Both the position numbers and the translations under genes were made by a program. Below the pieces are notes generated by a model. That model was given only the letters and a program-made list of their open reading frames with translations, was not told the origin of the DNA and did no database searches. A DNA stretch of 64,000 nucleotides from Callaeas wilsoni (lineage: Eukaryota > Chordata > Aves > Passeriformes > Callaeidae): positions 33,715-97,714 of the forward strand of contig VWPU01005319.1 of assembly GCA_013398955.1 (NCBI GenBank), given 5' to 3'. Of the stretch, positions 52,404 through 64,000 are shown piece after piece. How positions within the stretch are numbered: the first letter of the stretch is position 1; every line of letters starts with the position of its first letter.

Positions 52404-55400
52404 CTTCTCTTGCAATATAGGATCCCTACTATGGTCTCTACATTTTAATCCATACTAAATATAATTTTAAATTAATTACTGTTCTGCAGGTATCTTGTGA
52501 TCACCAAACTGCTCCGCAATTTTGGTTACTTCTGATTCACCTTCTGCCAGTCTTTCCAACCAAATCGTCATGTCAAAGTCAAGGAGAAGGAAAAGCTGAT
52601 TTGGCTGAGTGGGTTTTTCACTTGTTTCCTGTGTCCTTGAGAGATGTTTTGTGCTACAACAACAGAGTTGAAATGTATGTGGTGAAAATAATTTACAACC
52701 ATGTTCCCACTGCAAGTGAAAGAGATTGAGAACTTCATCAGTAATATAGAGAAAATTATCCATGCTAACTCTCTAACTTATTTATTCATCAGCTATGCTT
52801 GTTTACACAATGTATGAAAGGAACAAATTCTGGGAATAATAAAAATACATTCAGGTAAGAAAATGAAGCCTGAACTCCAGGTATCTAAAAAGAAGTCATT
52901 GTGTGAGGAGATTATTTCTACTTTTTTGATGACTGTGATAGGTGTGTATGTACAGACCTCCTTTAGACTGCTTCTTGGCCTGAAAATATCACCTAAGAAC
53001 ACCGTTCTCCCTCTGTTGTTTGTTCTTGAGAGTCACTTTTCTCTGACAACAGCTCCTTTTTAGGCATGCAATGTGAAATATCTGTAGGTGGATGTGAAGA
53101 TTAAACGCATCTGCATTAGTGTCAGAGTGGCCAAAGAACACCAGTCACACTGACTTCTTCCTCTGTTGTGCAGCAGCCCCTGAAATATTCTGCTTTGCTT
53201 TCACCCAAGGACTTGCTCCATTTCAAGCTTTGCCTATAAGAAGCACCACACCACAGTGGCAAACGCCTTCACCCACGATGTAAGGAGTAATTTGTTCACC
53301 ATTTTTCTAGAAAGAAGGCTAAAGCTGGACTCTCTATTGTTCCTATCTGGTTGAGCAGGGAGAGAATATAAACTTGGGTTTACAATACCTTTGTCAGCAA
53401 CAGAGAAGATGAGGAGAGGCGTGCTTTATTTTAGAAATAGTTTGTGGTTTTGTACCCCAGATGCTACCATCCATTCCCCCGGGCTTTGACACCGCGAGGC
53501 AGCACCCAAGCAAGGCAGATCTTGTTGCTCTCCATGCAGGAGATGGCATCCAGGGGACATGGTGAGAGTCATTTGGCTCCACACAAACACCCAGGATATG
53601 GGAAGTCTGAGCAGAACAGTCAGATGACTTAAATTTGTGTTTCTATAACAAAAATCTGAACAAAGCGGCGGGGGTGGGGGGAGCTGTCATTGTTAAAATG
53701 CTGCTGTAACTTAAAAGAAAGTAACTGGTTACAGTGCTTTGTGCACTGCTATTTGCAGCATCATTAAACCTCCCCTGAAGCCTTGCTATTGGAAACTAGA
53801 TTTAGCCAGGGCCCATTATGAGCCCAGACAACTGTACAAAATTGCCTGGTTTTTTTCATATAATGATGCCTACAATATTTAGACCTAGGTGCCTCAAATC
53901 AGTCATCTCTCTATTTACATTCCTAAATTAGAGCCCATTTGTCATTCATGACTTGCTTACCTGTGACAAATAGATTGGGTTGTTCATACAACCCATCTTG
54001 TCCTTTCACAGACGAATTTAGTGTCATTAAATATTCCTAACTTCCTTGCGGCACACTGAACTTTCTGTAATGTAATCCATACCAGAGGTTTTGACATATC
54101 TACTTGTCTATCTCAGGTGGCACCTAAATATGAGAAAGGCACTAGCAAGAGTTGAGTTTTTAAAAATCCTCCTAAATATCTATCCAAATTTAATAAATTG
54201 CTTTTCATGTTTCTATAAAAACTCAATATTGGAATCAGTATGTGCTGTTAGCAGAGGGTCAAGTTATGAGTTTGCTGAGGGATTGCCTGATTGCATCCAA
54301 AGAGGATGGTAGAGGAAAATGCACAGCATTTAAAAGTATTAAAATATATTGAAAGTATTTAAAATATATTTCAGAGATGATGCGTCAGGAATTTTCCGGC
54401 TAATATTTCTCTGTTACAGTTGGTCACCACTGAAAATGTGGTGCCTACAGCAAAATTTGATATGCTTAAGCCACTTTGTTGGTAACAACATTTTTGTTGT
54501 TCAACAAATAATGACGAAGCTTTGAGGTAGGAATACATGTTTTTTGGAAGGGAGGGCATATTCTATCTCCCATGGTTTCTGGTGCTCCCCAATGTCCTGT
54601 GGGTCCATGAGAACTCAGCCGTGTTGGTGGTCATCCAGACGCCTTTCCTTTAGTGTGGCTAAACAATGTACGTCTGAGGAATGCATCTTTGGACCCTGAG
54701 AGAAAAGAAGTGATGGAGGCTTTGCAGTAAGGGGTAGCTCTGCAGTGCTGCTTCTGGGATCTGAAAATTCCCTCCTTTGTGTTTGGATAGAATAAAACCC
54801 TTCCTAAGTCTCAGTATTTCCTCCCTGACCTGTGATGTCTAATAGTGGGACACTGATCATAGGGTCATCACAAGCTTCTATTGCTAGGGGGTTCCTGGCT
54901 CTCCACCAGGTACATCTCTCCCTCTCTGGGGGCTGTCTGCATGAGTTCTGTTCTCCAGGACTGGAGAAGACTTCCATCTCCTCCCAGATGGACAACCCTG
55001 GCTGAATTTCCTCCTCCCCATCAGTCCCCATATTGCAACATCCATACCCAAATCTAGTATTTCTGATACAGTTGATGTAGGCAAGCTCAGCTTTATATGC
55101 ACTTACTGATGGTGTGACTGAGGTGCTGTAGGGCTTACAAGGCTGTGCTCCCAAAAAGTCCTCAGAATTCCCCTCTCACTTACCTGTGAACTTCAACCAC
55201 TTCCTAGGTAACCCCATCTCAACCACCTGCAAAACCCAGCCATCCCTTGGGGCATCATCTGTGACTTGTGTCAGGTGTCTGTGCTGGTACCTGTCACATC
55301 CAGCATGTTCTCTGCTGTGCCCAGCAGTGTCCCCAGTGCTGCTCACTCAGCCCATCCTCTGGCCAGGACCGAGCTGGAGCCTCACGGCTCCCTGCAGCCA

Positions 55401-58400
55401 CTGCAGGGAGAGGGGCAGAGCTGCTCCTCCTTCCAGCTGGGGCAGGGCAGCAAAGCTTAGGGTGGGAAACAGAAAGGAGATGGTATAAATCCAGAAAAAC
55501 ACTGTTGCTCCTAAAATGAATGAAACGTTCCCTTCACTTGCAAAAGCTGACAACAGCAGTTTGCACAGCAGGAGTAACTTCAGGCTGCAGCATTCGACCA
55601 AACACACAGGGCCAGTCCTTCCTCTTCTTGGTCAAGTACATGCTACTGTTCAGACAGGAGGCTTGTTCTCCCTTCTTTGCAGTTACACATCACTGAAACA
55701 GAAAGTATGGGCTTATAAATGTTGTGTAATTGAATCTTACTCTGTGTACTGTATCCTGTCAGTGGCACTGCCTTTTCTCCCAGCCAGCCAAACATCTTTC
55801 AGCACTTGCTGCTGTGATTCCACATTAATACCTCTGTCTGCTGCTGGAATGTGCACTCACATCAGCAGCTCCTTCCAGCAATAGCACTATTAAAAATAAT
55901 GAAATGTCAGGTTGTGCTACTGTGCATCTAGATCCATTATGGAAATGTGCTGCAGGACGATAGCAGCCTGAGTCAGTCCTCCATTCGGCTTTCAGAGGGA
56001 AAGATTCAGAGAAAGACATCGATGGTTTTAAATAGCACCTGGGTTCCTGTCCATGGCTCACCTTTGCCTGAGCAGTGCTTCTCCCAAAAGATGTACAGGG
56101 CAACACTTTAGTGCAAGAGGTGCCAAACAAATCTTGCTTTTCTTGCAGTCCTTCTGTCGGTAGACAGAACCCCTGCTATTTTTATCCACCAGAAGTGTGT
56201 GAATTAAAATGAAATGAGAGGAGGTTGTAGGCTTTAGAAGGAGCAGAATGGCATAGGATTTCAGGAGATTGGGATAAACAGATCTAATAATGTAGGAAAT
56301 TAAAATGTAATGGACACTGTACAGTCAGTTTTAAATACTGTTCACTGTACTGACAGACAGATCAATAATATTCTGTCATTACTGACTTTCACTGCAGATA
56401 GATGGAGTGTTGGGGAAGGAGCAACTAAATTATGTAGAAAATGCAAGGACCATGAAGAGTCAGGTAACTGGAATTTCCATGCAACATATGTGTTTGAATT
56501 CGCTTAAAACAGGCTAGTCTGATTGCACAGACAAGTTCATTTCCATCTATATTATTCCTCTCACTGGGAATTCTCCACCTGCTTCCTCTAAATAATCACA
56601 GGCTAAATGAGATGAGCCTAAAGGAATGCAGACTAGGCAAAGAAAACACTGCTTGGTAGTGACAGGGTGTGAAATACCTCCGGAATTACACGCAGAAATG
56701 TTCTACCCATCCCATTTGATTTCAGCCTGTGCTGGTGTTACAGAGAAAACAAACCTGGCTCTCCCTCTGTGATCCCACAGCATCTCTTGTCATAAGGATG
56801 CCTGGGCTGTATCACTTACCTGTGTGTTGTATTGAATACTCACAAGTGGACACACACGCACAGGTGGACAATAGGACCTAGCAATGGCATACAAAAAATG
56901 TAAATGGCATAGAAAGTGGAACATGAAGTTGTTTCTGAGTAATCTGGGATTCCAGAGGGAACCATCTTCAGATGCTTTTGTAGCTCCAGGACTATGACCC
57001 CCTACTGAATGGGGCTGACCCATTGCCCATTCACTATTTCTGTGTGTGTACACGCAAAACATCAGAGTTGCATTGCCCTGCATACCCCCTCTCTGTATTC
57101 CCCAGCCATAGCCATGAGTAAAACAGACTGATCACATGAGGGCCACAAGAAGGAAGCAAAGCTGTCAACTTGTCAGGGATTTTGACTGAGCAACAACCCT
57201 CAGCAGCTGGGATGCACCTGGTAGCCCATGCAGATAATCAGGCAACCATCAGCAACAAACACAGCGCAAAAGCAAACGTTCCACACATGCTTGAGAGCCA
57301 CAAAAAGCCCCACTTCTAACAGTGACGTATCTAAGCTGGGCTTTGTCATGTCAGAAAGTTTATAGAGAAGAGTGTCAGCTCAGCTAAGCGGGGCAGTGGT
57401 CTCATGAGGAACGGCAGAATCGCAGCATGTAAGTATCTTCTTGCATTATCTGATGGTGCTGGGAATACTTATTTGACCAACCACAGCTGAAAGCATGGGA
57501 AGGGTTTAATTGCTTGATTACTTGCAGCCACTGTTCTAAAACATTAGAACATACATGTTCTCAAAAACTATGTATACCTACTTGTCACATAAATTTTCCT
57601 GCACTGTTATATCCTAAATATAGCTTCAATTGTTGGTGATAAAACCCTGAAATTTAGTGACCCTCTAACTGGGCGATGCCCACCTTTGCTGTGTTTTAGG
57701 TAATGTGAAATGTTACATGAGCTTTTGTTACAGAAAGGGCAGGAAGAGAACCTAGGATGCCTGAGTGGAAATGGTCTCTGCATGACTTTTTCCAAGGGTG
57801 TGATACATGACTCTTTAGACTAAGCAAGTTTTCTTATCAATTTCAGCAGGCTTTGAGTGCAACTCAAAACTCTTGCCATGAAAGTACCTGAAAAGACTTT
57901 AAATTAATCCAATACAGGCAACCATATCAAATGTCAGACTGAAACAAATTTGCAGCCATTGAGTGTCACCTTCATTTCATCTTTTAAACTCATATGAGAT
58001 ACATCCCTATTAAAGGATCATATTATCCCTTCCTCTATAGATCGCCCATCAGCATCACCAGTCAATCTTTTGATACCAGCAATGGCAGTGTTTCCAAAGA
58101 GCATCCCAAGTCAGTGGTCTATCCACATTACAGTCAGGCTAAGAACCACGAACCACCCCCAGCTAACAGCAACCTAAGCTAAAGTTACAGCAGCAACACC
58201 AAAACACACTGTCATAAAATTTATAGTCATCACAGGCACACCCCCAGGAAGTGGGATAGATAGAATTAAAGAACTGCTGCAGGATATGATAGCAAAAATA
58301 AGTCAGAGTGTGGGGAAGTTCTTTGGAAAAAGAGTAACGCAATGCCTTTATTCATAAGGATTTTCTCAACAATAGCTATTGCCTACAAACAACTTTAAAA

Positions 58401-61142
58401 ACGAGCTACTTTGAGTGCTCAGTGTGAAACTGATTTTGCTTTTCACCACTTCAACTACATTTTTTCTTTTCTGTGTAATTTCTGTGTGTTCATATTTGGA
58501 ATCATAACAGAACACTATTATTTGCTTGATGTCTCCACAAATGTTTTTTATTAAGCTGAGACGATACAGACTTCCAAGGTTTTAAAATACTGTTTCAGTT
58601 ATTTTTTATCTATAAATATGAAAATGATTTATGTGCATTTCTTTGTGGTTTGTCAGAATAACACTAAATTACAGAAAAATAAAAGCAGGGGAAATCATCC
58701 AGTCACTGTGCAATAAGGGACTAAATTGCATACTTCAGCACACTCCTGTTTTAGCAGAGAAATTCTGAGTGTGCTCAGATATACTCACTGCTGTACTGGA
58801 CTCTTCCCATACATACAAAATCACGATATAACTTGACAAGAAATTTGAATGAATTCTTAACAAACTTGGAGTTTAAATATTGACTGGATAGTCATCATAA
58901 GGCAAAGGGTTTGTAGGAGACATCTCCTGTTCTGTTCACTTTATTGTGAGTAAAAAAAATGATCCAAGAGTTAATTTTAGGTGCCATCTAAATAAGAAGT
59001 ACTTAGTCCTCTGTCAAGAGCAGTCTGGGTTTTGTGTTTGATCACAGTTTAACTAACGCTGGCATCTTTTATCAAGTGCAGACAGGAGCCCACAGCAACT
59101 CCTGTACTAATAGTGAGTTTGAAAATTGAAAATCAAAGCTAGAGGTACATTTTATGGCGTTTTGAAGACCTTTAACCACATTTACATTTTTTTTTTTTTA
59201 CATCTTATTTCAAATATATATGCCAGGAAAACTTATATAATGGTTCACCAACTTCCCATCTCTTCTAGGAAACCTCTACAAGAGCCAACAGAAGCGAACG
59301 CAACTTCTTCAGTCAACATGCAGAATCTTCACACAGCATCTTTGGGTGAGCTGAGCCCTCTGCCCTGTGAAAGAAGAGGTGTGCTCAGGCAGTGCACAGT
59401 GCCTGGCAAAAAGGCACTGCAGCACCATTGCCCCAGTGAGGCTGGACTGAGGCAGGGTGTGACAGACACCTTGCAGAAACCACATCTCAGAAGGTGAGAT
59501 TCAGTGGAGTTGAAGCTTGTATACTGTAGAGCACAACACCAACCAGACTGGCTCTGATCAAGTCAAAAACCTGTGACAAACATCAGCCTTGGTGGAGCAC
59601 TGATTGGGATATATTAATGTTAAGACATTGCTAAAGCATTAACCAAAGCAGATCCCATACAAGCTGTGAGCAGGTTGGGGAGGTGCTACAAGACAGCATC
59701 CTGCTAAACATGCCTGCAAAATAACCAAGGGAGAATGATGGAGTAAGTGGGACATTTGCCCAACCAGTGCCACTGAGAGAGAGATGGAAAGTTACACCCT
59801 GAGTAAGGCACACGCAGAAGAAAATACATGATGATTTGGAGCACCATACAAATAAACAAGTCACAAACAGACTTTGCCCCAGCACAGCAGAGCCAGAAGG
59901 TGCTGTGCCTGCAGTAAGCCACAGACATTAACACTTTGTCTGCTGGATGTGAGTGGGTTGGTGCTCTGTCCTCTGGGCCGTGCTCCCAGACAGGCCTTTG
60001 CTGCTGAGCTGACACTGCAGTTGCTCTGTTTGGAGCAAGACAGCACTGACAGCACCAAGCAGCACATCACAGCTCCAGAGTGTCTGAGGCTGCAGTACTG
60101 ACATGTAGACGAGGAAGGACCAGAGAACAGCAGCAAACTAATGACCAATTGACTCCTTCTTGCTGAGGAGTATGATCCTGCCAAGTTCAGAATTTCAGCA
60201 GATTTATTAGGACAGCATTTTTTAAAAGGGCAGCTCTGCTTTGCCCTGCAGAAGTAGCATTTGTTTATACCTCAGGGTCCTAGAACTACTAATGGCCAGG
60301 GACCACCCATGAAAAACATAAGCCTGAGAATATTTCTGAGAAGCTCAAACATAAAATTACACATTATTTACACTAGTATTTTTGGTATCATCTGTCAACT
60401 GCAGAAGTAAATCCAAATGAAATGAGGATGCTCCTTTGTTAATTTGCTTATGAGAAGTATTTGCAGTGCAGTGGATTACTGGGTACTGACAGCACAACAG
60501 ATCACTTTTTCATAGGGAATTATCTCCTTAGGAAGGCAGCAGGGTGTCATGCAGAGCTCAGAATGTGGCAGCTTTGAGAAAAGGACTGAAAAGGACTATG
60601 GTGAGTCTGGTGAGTCTCTCACAGCATCTCACTGTAGCCAGCACAACATGCTTCACAGAGAGCTGCAAGAGCCCTTAAAAAGGGTTTTGAATCACTTTAG
60701 TGCTGAACAAGAACCTGTTTTAGCACAGGCAAGAGTGGTTCTGTAGAGACTTGCCTCTGAGCAGCCAGCCACCATATAAAGATAGACAAGTAGGTGGGAA
60801 AAGCCACCTACCACTACAAAATGGCACCTCTGGAACTGCTTGAACAACATTTCTTTATTCCCTAAATTTATTATTTTTATTATTTATTATTATTGCTAAT
60901 TTATTATTAGCATCACCCTGCTGCCCTGGGATTAACCTGACTGATCAGCACTGTTTTTATTTGCTAGAAAACTGCAATACAGCTCAGATTTGCCCCTAGC
61001 TAGGATTTTATAGGATATGCAGAAAAGTCTCAAGAGGTTCTCAATCTCCACTAGGTCATGACTACCAGAATTACTCAAAATAAGTGAGATTCATTTCACT
61101 TCACTGTACATATCTAAGCGTTAATCATTTTTATCTAAGCAA
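52404..61142. other. Unique interval without recognised genes
   Basis: A duplicated AAAGTATT(T)AAAATATATT pair is at 54333-54370, T13 at 59187-59199 and a TTATTA-rich stretch at 60866-60910. Sequence around 59300-60130 is richer in GC and in overlapping frames on both strands, but no protein family was recognised. Nothing else was identified. Confidence 0.5.
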
Positions 61143-61302
61143 ATCACCTTGGGCTCCCTTCTGACTTGGTGGAGAGAAATGGGCCCCTCCAAAAGGCAGC
61201 TCATTTCATCTTCCCGTAGAGGATGCCTAAGATGGATGAGATGAGTTGCCTTCTGGAGGTGTCTATTTCTCTCCATTAGCTATCCAGAGAGCCTGAGGTG
61301 AT
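61143..61302. repeat. 160-bp imperfect palindrome (68-bp arms)
   Basis: The left arm 61143-61210 (ATCACCTTGGGCTC...) and right arm 61235-61302 (...GAGGTGAT) have equal length and align as reverse complements without gaps, matching at 51 of 68 positions by hand count. The longest matched runs are around TGGAGAGAAAT and CTCCA-AAGGCA. The 24-base spacer is ttcccgtagaggatgcctaag plus atg. The unpaired positions cluster at arm positions 15-27. The form fits either an old palindromic non-autonomous element (MITE-like) or a long hairpin transcript. The wording reminds me of palindromic repeats dispersed in bird genomes, but I cannot name a family. Confidence 0.85.
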
Positions 61303-62335
61303 GTGCTTGCACTCTGATGATTAACTCACAATGTCAGAAGCTAAAGGCAGATGAATCCCACATGCAGTGCATCAGCATTTGAGCAGCCAGCCCTGCAGAC
61401 AGAAGGGAGGGGGTTACAGAGCACACTGTTGACAGCCACTCTGGTGGCTGCTTCTAGCACTGCAGAGACGTACCTGGTGACACGTCCAGTGACTACCTAG
61501 GAAAGCAACAGCAACCTAAACGCAATGAATGGATCAGGAAAGGAGAAGAGCAATACATGAAAGAAAAACAAAAAGAAATGTGTGCAGATTGCAACCAGCC
61601 CACAATTCCCTGCTGAGTGTTTCCTGCCCAAAACAGCATGGCTCAGCATGACCAGTTATATCTGAATAATCCAGAACTGAAGTAAGGCAGACTGTGGTTA
61701 GCCCACAAGATGGTCTCACATTAGTTTTCCCCATGCATCCACAGTTCTGCCATGATGGAAATTTGGTAGACTGAACAGATTTATGCACGCATACCTGAAT
61801 GCACATGAAATCTTGTCTGAAAGGCATGTTCCTTTCCATGGCAAGACATTTGTGATATCTGAAAGGAAGCAACTCAGCAGGCTTTACATCATCTACCTAA
61901 AAATATGCTCAGGAAATCACCATCAGGTTTGAGGAGTATTGTTGGGATGCAGTAAGATATGATCCAGTTATGGTGATTCCTCCCCACCATGCAAGCTGAG
62001 TACTTGTCCCCAGTACCACTTTGTGGAAATTGAAGAGTCCTCTTATCACCATTCAGAGCTGGACAGATAAGACACAAAACTCTCTGGAGTACCAGCCTGG
62101 TGCCATAATTACTGACTAATGCTGTCTCTGTAGCCTGTCACAAGAACAGTTTTTGGCAGTCATTTCAGCTCCTTTCACAGTCACATGAAATTAATTTAAT
62201 TAGTTTTTAAAATCTAAAGAATAATGGGATTTAATTAACTTACTGTGAAACTTTCTAGGCTGTCACTCCATCCAGCTTCCGATCAAGTTGAAATCATTCA
62301 GCTGTGAGCGACTGATGTTTGTGCCTTTCATTGAG
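61303..62335. other. Unique interval, possible conserved noncoding block at its end
   Basis: No gene recognised; the 112-codon minus frame at 61534-61872 shows no domain. 62185-62245 contains two TTAATTA-type cores (homeodomain-site words) in an AT-rich setting. Confidence 0.45.
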
Positions 62336-62377
62336 AACACTTTGTCTCGATTTTAACCGAGACAAAGTGTTAAAATC
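62336..62377 (+). repeat. Perfect 14-bp hairpin with an overlapping second inverted repeat
   Basis: AACACTTTGTCTCG (62336-62349) and CGAGACAAAGTGTT (62358-62371) are exact reverse complements around an 8-base loop. A second exact pair, GATTTTAAC (62349-62357) and GTTAAAATC (62369-62377), overlaps the loop and right arm. Confidence 0.97.
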
Positions 62378-63439
62378 CTTCCTTCCATGCTTAATTTTTG
62401 CATAATATTGTTTTTATTTTTCAAATCTGTGTTTTCATTGTCTGGCACCCTGGACAAAGGGCTCTCCATGTGAGATTGATACAGCCACCTCCTGCTCCTG
62501 GAAGTTCGTTTTACCTGTAGCTGCAGTATGTTAGGGAAAGGTGGGTGAGATGTAGAGTCACTGCCTGGGACAAGTGTCAGAATGGAGTCAGAGAGCAAGT
62601 TGTTTTATACAACCATGCACATATCTAAATAAATACTAATCATGATGATGGCCCTGCTGAAGATTATGGCCCTGTTATGGCTGATGTATGAACATATATC
62701 AGCCTTACCATCCTCCTCTAATGCCCAAACAGAAGTAAGACATGTCAGAAACTCTATGGAAAGTCCAAGACATAAATTTTATTCAGCACTAATGACAAAA
62801 AAAAATGCTTGGGAATCTCATTCCTTTGTTGTTTGAAACGTGAGGAGCATATTAGCTCATCATTAATGAGATCCAGAGATTTTTGCTCTTTATCTATGCC
62901 ATCTTCCACTCTCATTTTAGATCATGGAGGTCTCCAGCACTCTTGAACACACTTCACCAGAAAGGACCAGGACAGATCTCTTTAGCTTTTCTGTTCCTTT
63001 GGTAAAGTGGAAGAGACAAGAACAGAGACTTAGGGAATGGACTTTTAAACCAACACTCCACGTTAAAATACAAGTTTCTAAAGCTGCGCATAATGATACC
63101 ATTTCTGATTAGTGACAACCTCATTAGACAAAGAAGTTCATTTACTTCCATTCTTCACTTCTTGTTTTCCTTGCATCCTATGCATCCACCCTTCCTTAGA
63201 AAAGCAGAAGCCTTTCAAGACTCTGGTGTGGAATTTTTATCCAAATTACTTGGTATGTGGGGAAGCGTCAGTCCTACCTATTTTAGTAGAAAATATAGCA
63301 TCAAAGTATATAGCATTTGACAAAGTTAACATTACTAGTAAAAATTCTGTCATTCTCAGAGGGAAAAACTACTTGGTTTTTAGTCATTGATAGCCTTTAA
63401 ACTCTCTCTATGGTACTTCCATAGGGTATCTATCACTCT
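62378..63439. other. Unique AT-rich interval upstream of the CpG island
   Basis: Only short overlapping frames without recognisable domains. The composition changes abruptly near 63440. Confidence 0.5.
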
Positions 63440-64000
63440 GTACAGTGCGTACGTTGCAAAACTGAGCGACTCCACTCCCGCGTGTTCAGAAAGCGTGGAC
63501 GCAACGTTACAATCCCAAAACAAGCTCGCAAGCCCACATGGTTCTCACTCCAGCCACGCCTGCTCCAGGACCTCATCTCCAGTATCGGTCAGCACCGGCT
63601 GATCAGGGACGGACTGCGAAGAGCGGGCAAGCCCCGAGCAGGCTCTCCCGGTTCCCAGATAGTCCCCGTTTCAGGTACCAGCCCTCGGAAGCGCGCTGCC
63701 CCCGACACACCTCTTTCCGTGCGGCTGCCCGCACCCGGCGGGCTGAGCTCCAGCCGGGAGCGGGCTGATCCAGCGCCGCAGCTGGGCTCCAGGCAGGGCG
63801 GCAGCTGCTGCCGCCGCCCCACGCCCCGACAGGGCAACCACAGCGCCCCGGGCACGGGCCCAGCCCCTGCGGGCAGCGGCCGTGCCTGAGCAGCGGCAGC
63901 AGCCGCGCCGGGGAGGAGGAGCGCTGGCGGCTTGGCCAGAGCGGCGGCAGCCGGGGCCGGGTACCCCGCTCCGCACACCGGCGGTGCCCGGCGGTGCCCG
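63440..64000. promoter_or_regulatory. CpG island, probable promoter/first exon, cut by window end
   Basis: By hand count 63661-63960 holds 35 CpGs in 300 bases and is very GC-rich, after 60 kb of AT-rich DNA in which CpG is scarce. GC-box-like words (gccccacgccccg, ggcggcag...ctgccgcc) are present. In birds such islands mark promoters and first exons of most genes. Open frames occur in both directions (plus 63482-63889; minus 63589-63978) and are Ala/Pro/Gly/Arg-rich, as any GC-rich island would give; none is recognisable. A CAG|GTACCA word at about 63673-63682 could be a plus-strand splice donor. The direction of the gene cannot be decided from this window. If the gene runs left, all 63 kb could be its first intron. 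Confidence 0.75.
63976..64000 (+). repeat. Tandem GGCGGTGCCC at window end
   Basis: Two adjacent copies of a 10-bp GC-rich unit, GGCGGTGCCC, end the window. The array may continue beyond the edge. Confidence 0.8.

Noticed and set aside
59229..59493. Possible internal exon between a T13...CAG acceptor-like site and an AAG|GTGAGA donor-like site
   Set aside because: Splice-like signals flank an open frame, but the peptide is unrecognisable and such signal pairs are frequent by chance. RNA-seq junctions would decide.
63482..63978. Open frames in both directions in the right-edge CpG island as coding exons
   Set aside because: Ala/Pro/Gly/Arg-rich products are what any GC-rich island yields in several phases; none is recognisable, and the true exon may lie outside the window.

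Overview
The window looks like nuclear DNA of a bird, most likely a passerine or another neoavian. The evidence is repeat content. Four CR1 LINE 3' ends are present, two of them with recognisable reverse-transcriptase C-terminal residues. There are three solo long terminal repeats of families I recognise as avian endogenous retrovirus LTRs, and a pentanucleotide AGAAT expansion sits on a CR1 tail. Recognised repeats are sparse in 64 kb of AT-rich sequence. No bacterial-type gene organisation, operon, CRISPR array or IS element is present.

I find no protein-coding gene or exon that I can support. The longest open frames (215 codons at 14899-15546, 189 at 37015-37584 minus, 175 at 9610-10137 minus, 165 at 38477-38974 minus, 147 at 51804-52247) match no family I know. 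The only frames with recognisable protein similarity are two CR1 ORF2 remnants, at 1481-1617 and about 33480-33755, both on the minus strand and both broken. No tRNA, rRNA, snRNA or known microRNA was recognised by eye.

Layout: 1-2.2 kb holds two minus-strand CR1 copies (about 168-545 and 1381-2165). 2.2-8.5 kb is unique AT-rich DNA with an A-rich tract at 7339-7503. A 3'-truncated LTR lies at 8484-8910. A 1,685-bp solo LTR (12018-13702) has near-perfect terminal inverted repeats, a probable target duplication, a CpG-dense block and a TATA box. A CR1 with an AGAAT microsatellite follows at 13861-14280. 14.3-33.2 kb is a long stretch without recognised features. A CR1 (33175-33755) and a 475-bp solo LTR (34132-34606, GATA target duplication) form a small repeat cluster. 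34.6-63.4 kb is again mostly unique, with several tandem repeats, a 160-bp imperfect palindrome (61143-61302) and a perfect 14-bp hairpin (62336-62371). The last about 550 bases (63440-64000) are a dense CpG island cut by the window edge, the best candidate for a promoter or first exon.

The window therefore reads as a gene desert or very long intron or intergenic interval beside a CpG-island promoter. Its potential functional content is regulatory (CpG island, LTR promoters, possible conserved noncoding blocks) rather than coding. All four clear CR1 copies lie on the minus strand and all three LTRs on the plus strand.
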